From: Bacteroidota bacterium
Lineage (GTDB): Bacteria; Bacteroidota; Bacteroidia; JAADEI01
Assembly: GCA_015490475.1 (NCBI GenBank)
Contig: WFXT01000175.1
Location: 1-15,821 of the forward strand
Length of the DNA: 15,821 bases
Direction: 5' to 3'
Below the pieces are notes generated by a model. It saw only the letters and a program-made list of their open reading frames with translations. It was not told the origin of the DNA and did not search any database. Shown piece after piece: positions 8,318 through 15,686 of this stretch; position 1 is the first letter of the stretch, and each line of letters starts with the position of its first letter. The translations under genes were made by a program, and so were the position numbers.

Positions 8318-8330
8318 TTGTTAATAACAA
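8318..8330. repeat. Perfect 13-bp palindrome between divergent genes
   Basis: TTGTTA-A-TAACAA forms two perfect 6-bp arms around one base. It lies within the 38-base gap between the DUF4159 and yidD starts and touches the -7 box of the DUF4159 promoter (8328-8335), at about the transcription start. The position suits an operator for a dimeric regulator, but AT-rich palindromes also arise by chance. Confidence 0.35.
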
Positions 8331-8357
8331 AATTACGCTATTCGGTAATGTTTGCAA
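8328..8357 (-). promoter_or_regulatory. Bacteroidota-type promoter for the DUF4159 gene
   Basis: On the minus strand TTG (8357-8355), a 19-base spacer and TAATTTTG (8335-8328) match the consensus fully, 19 bases before the ATG at 8309. The upstream box lies inside the first codons of yidD, so the two divergent units overlap at their control region. Confidence 0.7.
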
Positions 8358-8656
8358 GAGTGCTTATTGGCATTATAAAACTGTATAAGAAGTTCATTTC
8401 ACCTATGCTTCCTCCTTCATGCAGATTCCATCCATCTTGTTCCACTTACGGAATAGAAGCAATTCAGAGGCACGGTGCTATTAAAGGATTGTGGCTTACC
8501 ATACACAGAATAGTGAGGTGCAATCCGTTTAATGAAGGTGGCTATGACCCAGTGCCACGTAAATTTGTATTTCTAAAACCACATAAACAAGCGCAGTATG
8601 AACTGGCTCAAATGGTTGAAAAGAAAAATGAATCCAATGAGAAAGAAACGGTTTAG
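8348..8656 (+). CDS. yidD: Membrane protein insertion efficiency factor YidD
   Basis: YidD is a small inner-membrane-associated protein that helps YidC insert proteins into the membrane. The sequence shows the whole family pattern: an amphipathic N-terminus (RVLIGIIKLYKKFISP), then CRFHPSCSTYGIEAIQRHGA, GLWLTIHRIVRCNPF and GGYDPVP, including the three family cysteines. I prefer the ATG at 8348 (102 residues), because homologues start just before this helix; an in-frame ATG at 8318 would add ten atypical residues. The hydrophilic tail after DPVP (about 30 residues) is longer than the bare domain and overlaps the start of the protease gene, which suggests translational coupling. The gene is not beside rnpA or yidC, its common neighbours in other phyla. 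No promoter was found for it. Confidence 0.93.
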   Translation: MFARVLIGIIKLYKKFISPMLPPSCRFHPSCSTYGIEAIQRHGAIKGLWLTIHRIVRCNPFNEGGYDPVPRKFVFLKPHKQAQYELAQMVEKKNESNEKETV

Positions 8657-10307
8657 TATTGGTCTGGTGGCAATTGTTCTGTCCGCCTTCTCATTTCTGG
8701 CATTAACAGAGGAAGAAGTGCAGGAAACTTATTTTCAGGTAGTTAAATGGGTAGAGATTTATACTGCTTCTGTCAAAGAATTAACCACATATTATGTTGA
8801 CCCTGTTTCGCCAGAAAAACTCGTTAAGAAGGCTATTGAAGGAATGACAGAAATCCTTGACCCATATACTGAATTTATTCCGGAAGAAAAGATGGACGAA
8901 TTCCGCATGCAAAGCACAGGAAAATATGGTGGCATTGGAGCAGTGGTTAGCAAGCGTGATTCCCTTGTTATGATTGCAGACCCTTATATCGGCTTTCCTG
9001 CTTATAAGGCTGGTTTGCGTGCAGGGGATTATATATTGAAAGTAAATGGAAGGAGTGTTATCGGGTGGAAGTTAGAAGATGTTACCGACCTGCTTAGAGG
9101 AACACCGGGAAGCAAGGTGACTGTAACTGTTTTCAGACCGTTTGTTAATGACACTTTTGATGTGGTTATAACCAGAGCAGAAATAAAGATTGACCCAATT
9201 ACTTATGCAAATGTCCTGTTCAGAGATAGTTCAATATACTACATTAAACTGAGAAGTTTTACGCAGGGACTGGGTAGAGAGCTAAGACAGACGCTACGTA
9301 AGGCACTGGAAGAGCATAAACCAGAAGGAATAATTCTTGATTTGCGAGGTAATCCGGGTGGATTGCTTAATGAAGCTATTCTTGTTGCCAATGTGTTCAT
9401 ACCTCAAGGCAAAATAATTGTAACAACCAAGGGACGTATTCCTGAATGGGAACGTGTATATAGGGCTCCGCTATCCGCTGTGGATACTACAACGCCGTTA
9501 GTAGTTCTCGTAAACGGCAGTTCCGCTTCGGCATCTGAAATAGTGGCGGGTGCTATTCAGGACTGGGACAGAGGGGTTGTGATAGGTGAAACAACATTTG
9601 GTAAGGGGCTTGTACAAACAACTCGGAACCTTCCATATAATGCAAAATTGAAGTTGACGATAGCTAAGTATTATACGCCCAGTGGACGTTGTATTCAAGC
9701 ATTGATATACACACATAAAGACACTGGTAAAAAAGCTATTGAAGTGCCCGATTCTCTGCGTGAAGAATTCAAAACAGATGCAGGCAGAACAGTATATTCT
9801 GGTAATGGTATTGAGCCTGATGTGAAAGTGGAAGCACCAGAAATGCCTCACATACTAAGGGCATTAATCCGTGAGAACATGCTTTTTGACTTTGCTACTA
9901 AATTTTACCATGAACATGACAGTATTCCTCCTGCCATCCAGTTTGCAATAGATGATAAACTGTATCAAGAGTTCGTAGAATTTGTTCGTCAAAGAGACTT
10001 CAAGTATGAAACTCCTTCAGATAAGAAACTGAAACAACTGAAAAAGCAACTGGAAAAAGATAAGTTCTGGAACGAAGAAGCAGAACAATATGTCTCTGGA
10101 TTGGAACAATTTCTTGAAAAAGAAAAGAAACAGGATATTTACGATGAGGCTGATGTTATCAAGTGGCAACTGGAACAGGAAATAGTGAGAAGATACTACG
10201 GACAGAAGGGGGCACTTGAAGCATTCTTAGAAAAGGACATATACCTTGATAGTGCCCTTGTGATCCTTAAGGATAAAACGCGTTACGAAAAAATTCTTTC
10301 TCCATAA
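8628..10307 (+). CDS. S41 C-terminal processing protease (CtpA/Prc type)
   Basis: This exported serine protease has an N-terminal signal/anchor (KKRFSIGLVAIVLSAFSFLA), a PDZ domain (about 95-185) and an S41 catalytic domain. Counting from the ATG at 8628 (559 residues), the nucleophile is Ser301 in NGSSASASEI and the general base is Lys326 in TTFGKG, 25 residues apart as in Prc and the D1 processing protease. DLRGNPGG (238-245) is the conserved substrate-groove motif. The last 150 residues are charged and helical, as in many Bacteroidota homologues. Such enzymes trim or degrade periplasmic proteins from their C-termini. Start choice: ATGs exist at 8598, 8628 and 8637; I favour 8628 because it follows an A-rich stretch and gives a short positive N-region. 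It overlaps yidD by 29 bases and is followed by the permease after 16 bases, so an operon is likely. Confidence 0.93.
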   Translation: MNPMRKKRFSIGLVAIVLSAFSFLALTEEEVQETYFQVVKWVEIYTASVKELTTYYVDPVSPEKLVKKAIEGMTEILDPYTEFIPEEKMDEFRMQSTGKYGGIGAVVSKRDSLVMIADPYIGFPAYKAGLRAGDYILKVNGRSVIGWKLEDVTDLLRGTPGSKVTVTVFRPFVNDTFDVVITRAEIKIDPITYANVLFRDSSIYYIKLRSFTQGLGRELRQTLRKALEEHKPEGIILDLRGNPGGLLNEAILVANVFIPQGKIIVTTKGRIPEWERVYRAPLSAVDTTTPLVVLVNGSSASASEIVAGAIQDWDRGVVIGETTFGKGLVQTTRNLPYNAKLKLTIAKYYTPSGRCIQALIYTHKDTGKKAIEVPDSLREEFKTDAGRTVYSGNGIEPDVKVEAPEMPHILRALIRENMLFDFATKFYHEHDSIPPAIQFAIDDKLYQEFVEFVRQRDFKYETPSDKKLKQLKKQLEKDKFWNEEAEQYVSGLEQFLEKEKKQDIYDEADVIKWQLEQEIVRRYYGQKGALEAFLEKDIYLDSALVILKDKTRYEKILSP

Positions 10308-10323
10308 AAACTGCGGTGGGTAG

Positions 10324-11139
10324 ATGGATGTTATAGAGGTGCTAACCCTGGTAGGTGGTGGACTAATTGGTGGAATTACCGCTGGTCTATTGGGACTTGG
10401 TGGCGGTCCTTTTTATATCTATTCCTTAATGACTGTAATGGATGATGTCCCTGAGAACAGACTCTCTGTAGTGCTTACTGCACATAGCCTTGCTATAATC
10501 TTCCTTACCAGCCTCTGGACAATATTTAATAGATTCAGGAATGGAACAATCTCATGGAAGTTATTGAAATTACTTTTAATCCCTTCTTTTGTAGCATCCT
10601 TATTGGTGCGAACCGCTATGCATTTGTTTGGACTAAGTCCCGGTATCTTTTTGACTGTGTTTAGCATAATTGTGGTGGTTGGGTCAATTGCTGTTTTGTT
10701 TAAAAAAGAATCAAATAGTAGGGGATACATTGAATATGCTGATTTGCGAAAGGGTATGTTGACATGGATGTCTTTTGTTTCTGGGGCGTTGGCTGCTCTG
10801 GCTGGTGTCGGTGGTGGATTAATAATTATTCCTTTATTGGTTTGGTTCATGAAAATGCCTTTCAAACAAACTGCTATCATTTCTATTGGAGTTACGCTTG
10901 GTGTGGCAATAGCCAGTGTTCTGGTTATAGGAGTGGAGTGCTTTATGACCGGTTGCGGTGAGTTTATGCCGCTGGGGATAATACTTATTCTGTTGGGCGT
11001 TTTTCCGGGGGTTTGGTTAGGCATCCATTTGCATAGTGTTTTGCCTGTAAAATTTGTTAAGATGGCTTACTTTGCTATAATATTACTCTTGATTTTTAGG
11101 ATGGCACAACGAATGGGTGTTCTGGAACTCATAACTTGA
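10324..11139 (+). CDS. TauE/SafE-family membrane permease
   Basis: This 271-residue integral membrane protein has about eight hydrophobic segments in two homologous halves. Each half begins with the family's glycine-rich motif: GGITAGLLGLGGGPFYIY near 16-33 and ALAALAGVGGGLIIIPLL near 155-172. The pattern is that of the TauE/SafE (DUF81) group, which exports sulfite, sulfoacetate or related organic anions. No sulfur-metabolism gene is nearby, so the substrate is open. The two cysteines in CFMTGCGEF (about 206-214), in a loop before the penultimate helix, are a visible feature but not proof of metal or redox function. It starts 16 bases after the protease stop and probably shares its transcript. 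A promoter-like element for rpsP follows its stop codon. Confidence 0.87.
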   Translation: MDVIEVLTLVGGGLIGGITAGLLGLGGGPFYIYSLMTVMDDVPENRLSVVLTAHSLAIIFLTSLWTIFNRFRNGTISWKLLKLLLIPSFVASLLVRTAMHLFGLSPGIFLTVFSIIVVVGSIAVLFKKESNSRGYIEYADLRKGMLTWMSFVSGALAALAGVGGGLIIIPLLVWFMKMPFKQTAIISIGVTLGVAIASVLVIGVECFMTGCGEFMPLGIILILLGVFPGVWLGIHLHSVLPVKFVKMAYFAIILLLIFRMAQRMGVLELIT

Positions 11140-11153
11140 TAATATTTGTTGCT

Positions 11154-11161
11154 TAACTTTG
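11154..11161 (+). promoter_or_regulatory. Probable -7 box of the rpsP promoter
   Basis: TAACTTTG fits TAnnTTTG exactly and lies 25 bases before the rpsP ATG. The best upstream TTG (11136-11138) is only 15 bases away, shorter than the 18-19 seen elsewhere in this window, so the -33 box is weak or absent. Its place before a ribosomal gene and after the permease stop supports it. Confidence 0.5.
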
Positions 11162-11186
11162 TAGAACAAAAAACGAGAAACGAAAT

Positions 11187-11732
11187 ATGCCAGTAAGGAT
11201 AAGGTTACAAAGGCACGGAAGACGAAAGAGACCATTTTACTGGATTGTCGTGGCTAATTCAAGGGCTCCAAGGGATGGCCGTTTTATTGAGAAGTTAGGC
11301 GTTTATGACCCAAAAACGGAGATTCCCATCATTGAAATAGACCATGAACGTGCTATTGAGTGGCTGAAAAGGGGCGCTCAACCTTCCGAAGCTGCTGAGC
11401 ACATTTTAAGGAGAGCAGGTGTTTATCATTTGATGTTCTTACTTAGAGGTGTTGAAAAAGGTGTTCATACACGCGAAGAAGCTTATAAGAAATTCAATGA
11501 ATGGCTTAAAACACAAAAGAAATTCCGGCCGCTTGTCGTGGAGAAAGAAAAGTATGTTCCCGAAAAAGTTGAACAAGTGGCAGTTATAGAAGAAGCACAA
11601 GAGGAAGAGGGTTCTGAACAAGCAGAAACACAGTCTGTTCAGGAAGTGGAAACACAAGATTCTATATCTTCAGAGGCTCGAACAGAATCTCAAGAGACCC
11701 AAGAAGCACAAGGAGAACAAAAAGAAGAGTAG
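11187..11732 (+). CDS. rpsP: 30S ribosomal protein S16 with long acidic C-terminal tail
   Basis: S16 is a small-subunit assembly protein. The N-terminus MPVRIRLQRHGRRKRPFYWI and the following SRAPRDGRFIEKLGVYDP are the S16 signature, and the core domain spans about residues 1-85. The protein is 181 residues against about 80-90 in E. coli. The extension holds a basic segment (about 86-125) and then a low-complexity tail rich in Glu, Gln and Ser (from about 130). Long S16 tails are usual in Bacteroidota, so this supports the taxonomic call rather than marking an anomaly. It is followed after 11 bases by rimM, its usual partner. Confidence 0.97.
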   Translation: MPVRIRLQRHGRRKRPFYWIVVANSRAPRDGRFIEKLGVYDPKTEIPIIEIDHERAIEWLKRGAQPSEAAEHILRRAGVYHLMFLLRGVEKGVHTREEAYKKFNEWLKTQKKFRPLVVEKEKYVPEKVEQVAVIEEAQEEEGSEQAETQSVQEVETQDSISSEARTESQETQEAQGEQKEE

Positions 11733-11743
11733 TATAATCGCTT

Positions 11744-12304
11744 GTGCAAAAGGATTATATTAAGCGGCGAATCTGGAATTCGCTGGATCCATTCTTCTAT
11801 GTAGGCGAAGTGGTCGGCAGGCGTGGGCTTCATTACCCTTATCTAAAAATCATTCATCTGCCCGATATACAGGATTTCCTTGATAGCAGGGATTTCATAT
11901 TTATCACTATAAACAAAAAGCCAGTTCCTTTTAAAGTAATTGAAAAAAACAGGGAAAATTACGACCGTCTGCTGGTACGATTAGAAGGAATTAGGGTTCC
12001 AGAAGATACTCATAAGTTAATAAACCAACAGGTCCTTGTTCTTGAAGATGAAATCAGGAACTTTTATGAAAAAAAGCCATATGTTCCCGCTTCTTTACTT
12101 CTGGATTATATGATTATTGATTCGGAAGGAAAGCAAGTAGGAAAAATAAAATCCGTTAATTTCGCACCCAACAAGCAGATACTCCTTATTGTTGAACATG
12201 AACCAGAACTGGTGGTTACCTTACAAAAGCCCGTTGTATCAAAGATTTCTCATAATGATGAGGTAGTATATCTTGGAATTAGGAAGGAGGATTTGTCTCC
12301 ATAA
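11744..12304 (+). CDS. rimM: Ribosome maturation factor RimM
   Basis: RimM binds S19 and helps mature the 3' head domain of 16S rRNA in the 30S subunit. The 186-residue protein has the RimM N-domain (FFYVGEVVGRRGLHYPYLKI, 17-36, corresponding to the GxVxxxxGLxG region; the second half up to about 100) and a C-terminal PRC-barrel (about 113-186, DYMIIDSEGKQVGKI). The N-terminal motif is degenerate compared with E. coli, so the rpsP neighbour adds weight. The start codon is GTG at 11744; no in-frame ATG exists near the N-terminus. The last 26 bases overlap the 3' end of the convergent exporter gene, so trmD and rplS, which usually follow, are not here. Confidence 0.88.
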   Translation: MQKDYIKRRIWNSLDPFFYVGEVVGRRGLHYPYLKIIHLPDIQDFLDSRDFIFITINKKPVPFKVIEKNRENYDRLLVRLEGIRVPEDTHKLINQQVLVLEDEIRNFYEKKPYVPASLLLDYMIIDSEGKQVGKIKSVNFAPNKQILLIVEHEPELVVTLQKPVVSKISHNDEVVYLGIRKEDLSP

Positions 12305-14120
12305 GATTTTGCTTGCTTACGAGGGATGCATATAACCCATTTTGCTTAATAAGTTCTTCATGAGTGCCTTGCTCAACAATTCTTCCCTTATCTAATACAA
12401 TTATTCGGTCTGACTGTTTCACTGTTGCTAGCCTGTGGGCAATAATTATAGCAGTCCTACCTTTCATCAAGTTTTCAAGCCCCTTCTGGACAAGTTGCTC
12501 TGATTCAGCGTCCAGATTGCTTGTCGCTTCGTCCAAAATTAATATTGGGGCGTTTTTAAGTAAAGCACGGGCAATAGCGATTCTCTGGCGCTGACCGCCG
12601 GATAATCTCAATCCACGTTCCCCAACCACTGTCTCATATCCATCAGGAAGATTAACGATGAACTCATGGGCATGGGCTGCTTTTGCAGCATTAATAACTT
12701 CTTCCATGCTGGCAGAAGGATTACCAAGTCTTATATTATTTAGAATGGTGTCATGAAAAATTATAGGTTCTTGAGGGACCATAGCAATCAACTTTCTCAA
12801 AGAATAAATATCCAATGTTCTTAGGTCGTGGCTGTCAATTGATATCTTCCCTTTTGTTGGGTCATAGAACCGTGGTATTAAATAGACTAATGTTGTCTTT
12901 CCCGCTCCCGAAGGACCAACCAGAGCAACCTTTTCACCTTGTTTAATGGTGAGGTTAATGTCCTTAAGAACAAAATTTTGTTTATCATATGCGAACCATA
13001 CGTGTTCAAATCTTATTGAGTTATCAAAAGAACTTATGTATATTGGGTTTTTGGGTTGAGGAACATTATCTTCGGTTGTTAAAATTTCCATTACTCTTTC
13101 TGCTGCGGCCATGCCCCGTTGAATGTGGTAAAAGGCAGTGGCAAAACTCTTTGCAGGATTAATAATTTGAGAAAAAATTACCACAAATGTTATAAAAGTT
13201 TCAGGTGTTAGCGAAGAAGTGCCACTGAGAACCATCCTGCCCCCAAACCACAAAACAATAACTACAATTACTATGCCCAGAAACTCTGAAAGTGGTGAAG
13301 ATAATTCTCGCTTTCTTAAAGAACTCAAGCGTGCTTTATATAAACGTTCGTTAACTGTTTTAAATATGTTTTTCAATAGTTTCTCTGCAGTGAATATCTT
13401 CACTATTGTTATGCCTCTAATTGTTTCTTCCACAAGGGCAGCCAGCCTGCCAGTTAGGTTTTGTGCTTCAACAGATTCCTTCTTTAGACTCTTGCCTATT
13501 TGACCTATTATGAAACCTGTTATTGGTAAAAGTAGCAAAATGAATAGAGTTAGTTGCGGGCTCATTATGAGCAATAGAGTTAAATACGCAATTATTGTTA
13601 AAGGTTCTTTGATAACTACTTCAATCATATTGACTATTGACCATTCAATTTCCTGGACGTCTGTTGTGATACGTGAGATTAAGTCCCCCTGCCTGCGATA
13701 AGTAAAAAAATTAACAGGAAGAGATATAACCTTGTCATAAAGATCTTGGCGAAGGTCCCTCAATAAACCATTTCTGACTTTCGCCATGAAAAATTGTCCA
13801 AGATATCTGGTTAGGTTTTTCATGAAGAACATTATCACTACAACAATACAAACCCAGAGCAGAGCAGACACCGGTCCTTCGCTAATCAAAATCTTGCCAA
13901 TGTGATAATTAAAGAAATCAAGCATCCATTGGGCGGAAAGGGAAAAGGGAGGAAGCTCTCTGATTGGCGATGCACGATTAAATAATACTTGCAAAAATGG
14001 AATGAGCATCGTTAGGGATACGGCTGAAAAAAAGATGGAAATAATATTGAAAATTATGCTTAAAGCAAGACTGGATTTATATTTTAGGGCATATTTTAGG
14101 ATTGCGAGATAGGTTCTCAT
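12279..14120 (-). CDS. MsbA-type ABC exporter (fused permease and ATPase)
   Basis: This is a 613-residue half-transporter. It has an N-terminal six-helix type-IV exporter domain (about 15-330) and a C-terminal nucleotide-binding domain (about 368-605). The latter shows Walker A GPSGAGKTT (402-410), Q-loop Gln450, signature LSGGQ (506-510), Walker B with catalytic Glu ILILDE (526-531) and H-loop His561. It would work as a homodimer in the inner membrane. Sequence of this grade cannot separate lipid A-core flipping (MsbA) from drug or lipid export, so I give no symbol. Its ATG shares bases with the stop of the upstream beta-propeller gene (TAATG), a sign of translational coupling. Its 3' end overlaps rimM by 26 bases on the opposite strand. 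All catalytic residues are intact. Confidence 0.93.
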   Translation of the reverse strand: MRTYLAILKYALKYKSSLALSIIFNIISIFFSAVSLTMLIPFLQVLFNRASPIRELPPFSLSAQWMLDFFNYHIGKILISEGPVSALLWVCIVVVIMFFMKNLTRYLGQFFMAKVRNGLLRDLRQDLYDKVISLPVNFFTYRRQGDLISRITTDVQEIEWSIVNMIEVVIKEPLTIIAYLTLLLIMSPQLTLFILLLLPITGFIIGQIGKSLKKESVEAQNLTGRLAALVEETIRGITIVKIFTAEKLLKNIFKTVNERLYKARLSSLRKRELSSPLSEFLGIVIVVIVLWFGGRMVLSGTSSLTPETFITFVVIFSQIINPAKSFATAFYHIQRGMAAAERVMEILTTEDNVPQPKNPIYISSFDNSIRFEHVWFAYDKQNFVLKDINLTIKQGEKVALVGPSGAGKTTLVYLIPRFYDPTKGKISIDSHDLRTLDIYSLRKLIAMVPQEPIIFHDTILNNIRLGNPSASMEEVINAAKAAHAHEFIVNLPDGYETVVGERGLRLSGGQRQRIAIARALLKNAPILILDEATSNLDAESEQLVQKGLENLMKGRTAIIIAHRLATVKQSDRIIVLDKGRIVEQGTHEELIKQNGLYASLVSKQNLMETNPPS

Positions 14121-15568
14121 TACTTTTTAGCTGGATGTGGTTTTTTGGGGGAATTTTTAGAGGATTGGGTAGCAGATTGTTTGCCTTGTGCAGGAGGGCT
14201 ACCTTTAGTACCTTTGGAACCCTTAGCTCCCGGCTTAGGTTTTGGCTTGGGCTTTTCGGCACAAAGGTCTTCAATTTTTATTGTAAGGTCTTCTGGTTGA
14301 ACGGCAAGTGGCTGTTCTTGCAGATTAAGAGGAGTTGCTTCAAATAAGCCCATTAGAGAATTTAAAGCAAGGTCCTTAACAGAGGGCATAACCGAATCAT
14401 TCTTACATTTTAGTTTTCCTTTGTAAGGGACACGAGCCCACAAAGAATATGTGCTTCCTGTTGAATAAACATCTCCTGCTCCAGTAAGAGCGCTGTCTTT
14501 ATATGTTCCCACGCCAAGAAATGAATTGCCGGCATAAACATTTGCCCATTGTAAATTGCCCTGACGGTCAGTAAGTAGCAATGCAGCAGAGCCCACAGGG
14601 CTTAAACCACTCATTTGCCCTGCAAGGGCTATTTCCCCTGAAGGAGCAAGAGCAACATCATAAAGCCTGTCATCGCCAGAGGTACCAATGCTCTTAGCCC
14701 ACTTCAAGTTTCCATTGAGGTCAGTAACAGCAAGAAATCCATCCCAGAAACCATGCCCCCCTCCAAGGGTAAATCCTGCTAATATTATTTCACCATCCTT
14801 GGTTAACAACATGGAACGTGCGGTTTCATTTTTGTCAGTGCCATAGGTCTGAACCCATTCAATCATACCATTCTGGTCCGTTTTTAAAAGCATTATATCC
14901 CAATTACCATTGTCAGTAAAACTACGTGTGTATCCTGCAAATAAAAAGCTACGGTCAGGCAATTGAACACCGCTATATGCTATGTCCAGTTCTGTTGAGC
15001 CAAATGCTTTTGCCCACTTTAGTTCCCCCTTTGAAGTTATTTGTATTGCTAGTACATCTCCCTTACCCAATCCTTCCGATGTCATACCCAACAAAATGAA
15101 ATCAAGAGTCCTAGTGATGAACATTTTAAAAACTTTTTCATCTGCAGAAGAGCCTATTGTCTTAACCCAGCGAGGATTTCCCCTAAAATCAAGAAGAACT
15201 AATAAAACATCAGCATTATTTCCTGATTCTGTAAAACCACAAAGTAAGTATCCTTCTCGTGTTAATCCAGCATCCCATAATTGGGCATTTCCTCCTGTGG
15301 CTACTTTCTTTGCCCAAAGAACACGCCCGTTACCCAATGTCTTGATAGCTATTGCTTCTTGAGTGCCTCCCTCCTGTTGTATGTAACCTAATAATAGTGC
15401 TCCTCCATCCCTTGTTGCAATAACTCTGTTTATGAAGGCATTATAACTGTCAACTCTCAGAGTAAATTGGGAATTTACTCTTTTGGGTTTAGGACGCCTT
15501 CCCTTTGTTTGGGCATAAACACTAAAAAAGCCAAAGACAAGCGAAATTAACATTACAAGGACTCTCAT
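14120..15568 (-). CDS. Secreted beta-propeller-like repeat protein with lysine/proline-rich C-terminal tail
   Basis: I start the gene at the ATG at 15568 (482 residues), not at the in-frame ATG at 15607. A TATCTTTG promoter box lies between them, and the shorter form begins with a clear signal peptide (MRVLVMLISLVFGFFSVYA, cleavage before Q20). The body (about 35-390) is made of roughly 51-residue repeats. Each has a D-x-x-L/V-x-x-x-x-x-x-G strand, then a K/E-W-A/V-K-x-x-G motif; the Trp recur near 85, 134, 185, 238, 290 and 341, with a weaker seventh at 377. This fits a six- or seven-bladed propeller, as in exported Bacteroidota proteins of unknown role. Two cysteines (388, 436) bracket the region before the tail. 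The last 44 residues hold 13 lysines, with KPKPKPKP and four collagen-like triplets (GAKGSKGTKGSP). No T9SS sorting domain is present. Function unknown. Confidence 0.82.
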   Translation of the reverse strand: MRVLVMLISLVFGFFSVYAQTKGRRPKPKRVNSQFTLRVDSYNAFINRVIATRDGGALLLGYIQQEGGTQEAIAIKTLGNGRVLWAKKVATGGNAQLWDAGLTREGYLLCGFTESGNNADVLLVLLDFRGNPRWVKTIGSSADEKVFKMFITRTLDFILLGMTSEGLGKGDVLAIQITSKGELKWAKAFGSTELDIAYSGVQLPDRSFLFAGYTRSFTDNGNWDIMLLKTDQNGMIEWVQTYGTDKNETARSMLLTKDGEIILAGFTLGGGHGFWDGFLAVTDLNGNLKWAKSIGTSGDDRLYDVALAPSGEIALAGQMSGLSPVGSAALLLTDRQGNLQWANVYAGNSFLGVGTYKDSALTGAGDVYSTGSTYSLWARVPYKGKLKCKNDSVMPSVKDLALNSLMGLFEATPLNLQEQPLAVQPEDLTIKIEDLCAEKPKPKPKPGAKGSKGTKGSPPAQGKQSATQSSKNSPKKPHPAKK

Positions 15569-15591
15569 TAGGTTCCTCTTTTTCCCTTGTG

Positions 15592-15599
15592 CAAAGATA
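15592..15599 (-). promoter_or_regulatory. Probable -7 box for the beta-propeller/exporter operon
   Basis: TATCTTTG on the minus strand matches TAnnTTTG, 23 bases before the ATG at 15568. No TTG stands 17-20 bases upstream; that stretch is AT-rich. It supports the downstream start codon for the beta-propeller gene. The remainder of the 118-base gap (15600-15686) holds no recognisable gene or clear terminator. Confidence 0.45.
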
Positions 15600-15686
15600 T
15601 GTCGCATTTTGTTATTATTTTATTAATTTTTACTAGCAAGAGGTGTGCCACATAAACCACGTTAAGTCTTTTAAAACCTTGACGGA

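Noticed and set aside
9498..9851. 117-codon minus-strand open frame inside the S41 protease gene
   Set aside because: It is the antisense of conserved catalytic codons (Ser and Lys motifs), is rich in Cys/His/Tyr without pattern, and has no promoter.
10419..11024. 201-codon minus-strand open frame opposite the TauE/SafE gene
   Set aside because: It lies wholly opposite a well-recognised membrane protein, has no recognisable motif and an unnatural proline/isoleucine-rich composition.
14077..14347. Open frames on both strands at the 3' end of the beta-propeller gene
   Set aside because: They are alternative readings of the low-complexity Lys/Pro-rich tail; the annotated frame has the signal peptide and repeats.
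15608..15686. Possible terminator for the T9SS-type gene
   Set aside because: Only weak, mismatched palindromes around TTTTAAAA were seen, with no GC stem followed by a T-tract.
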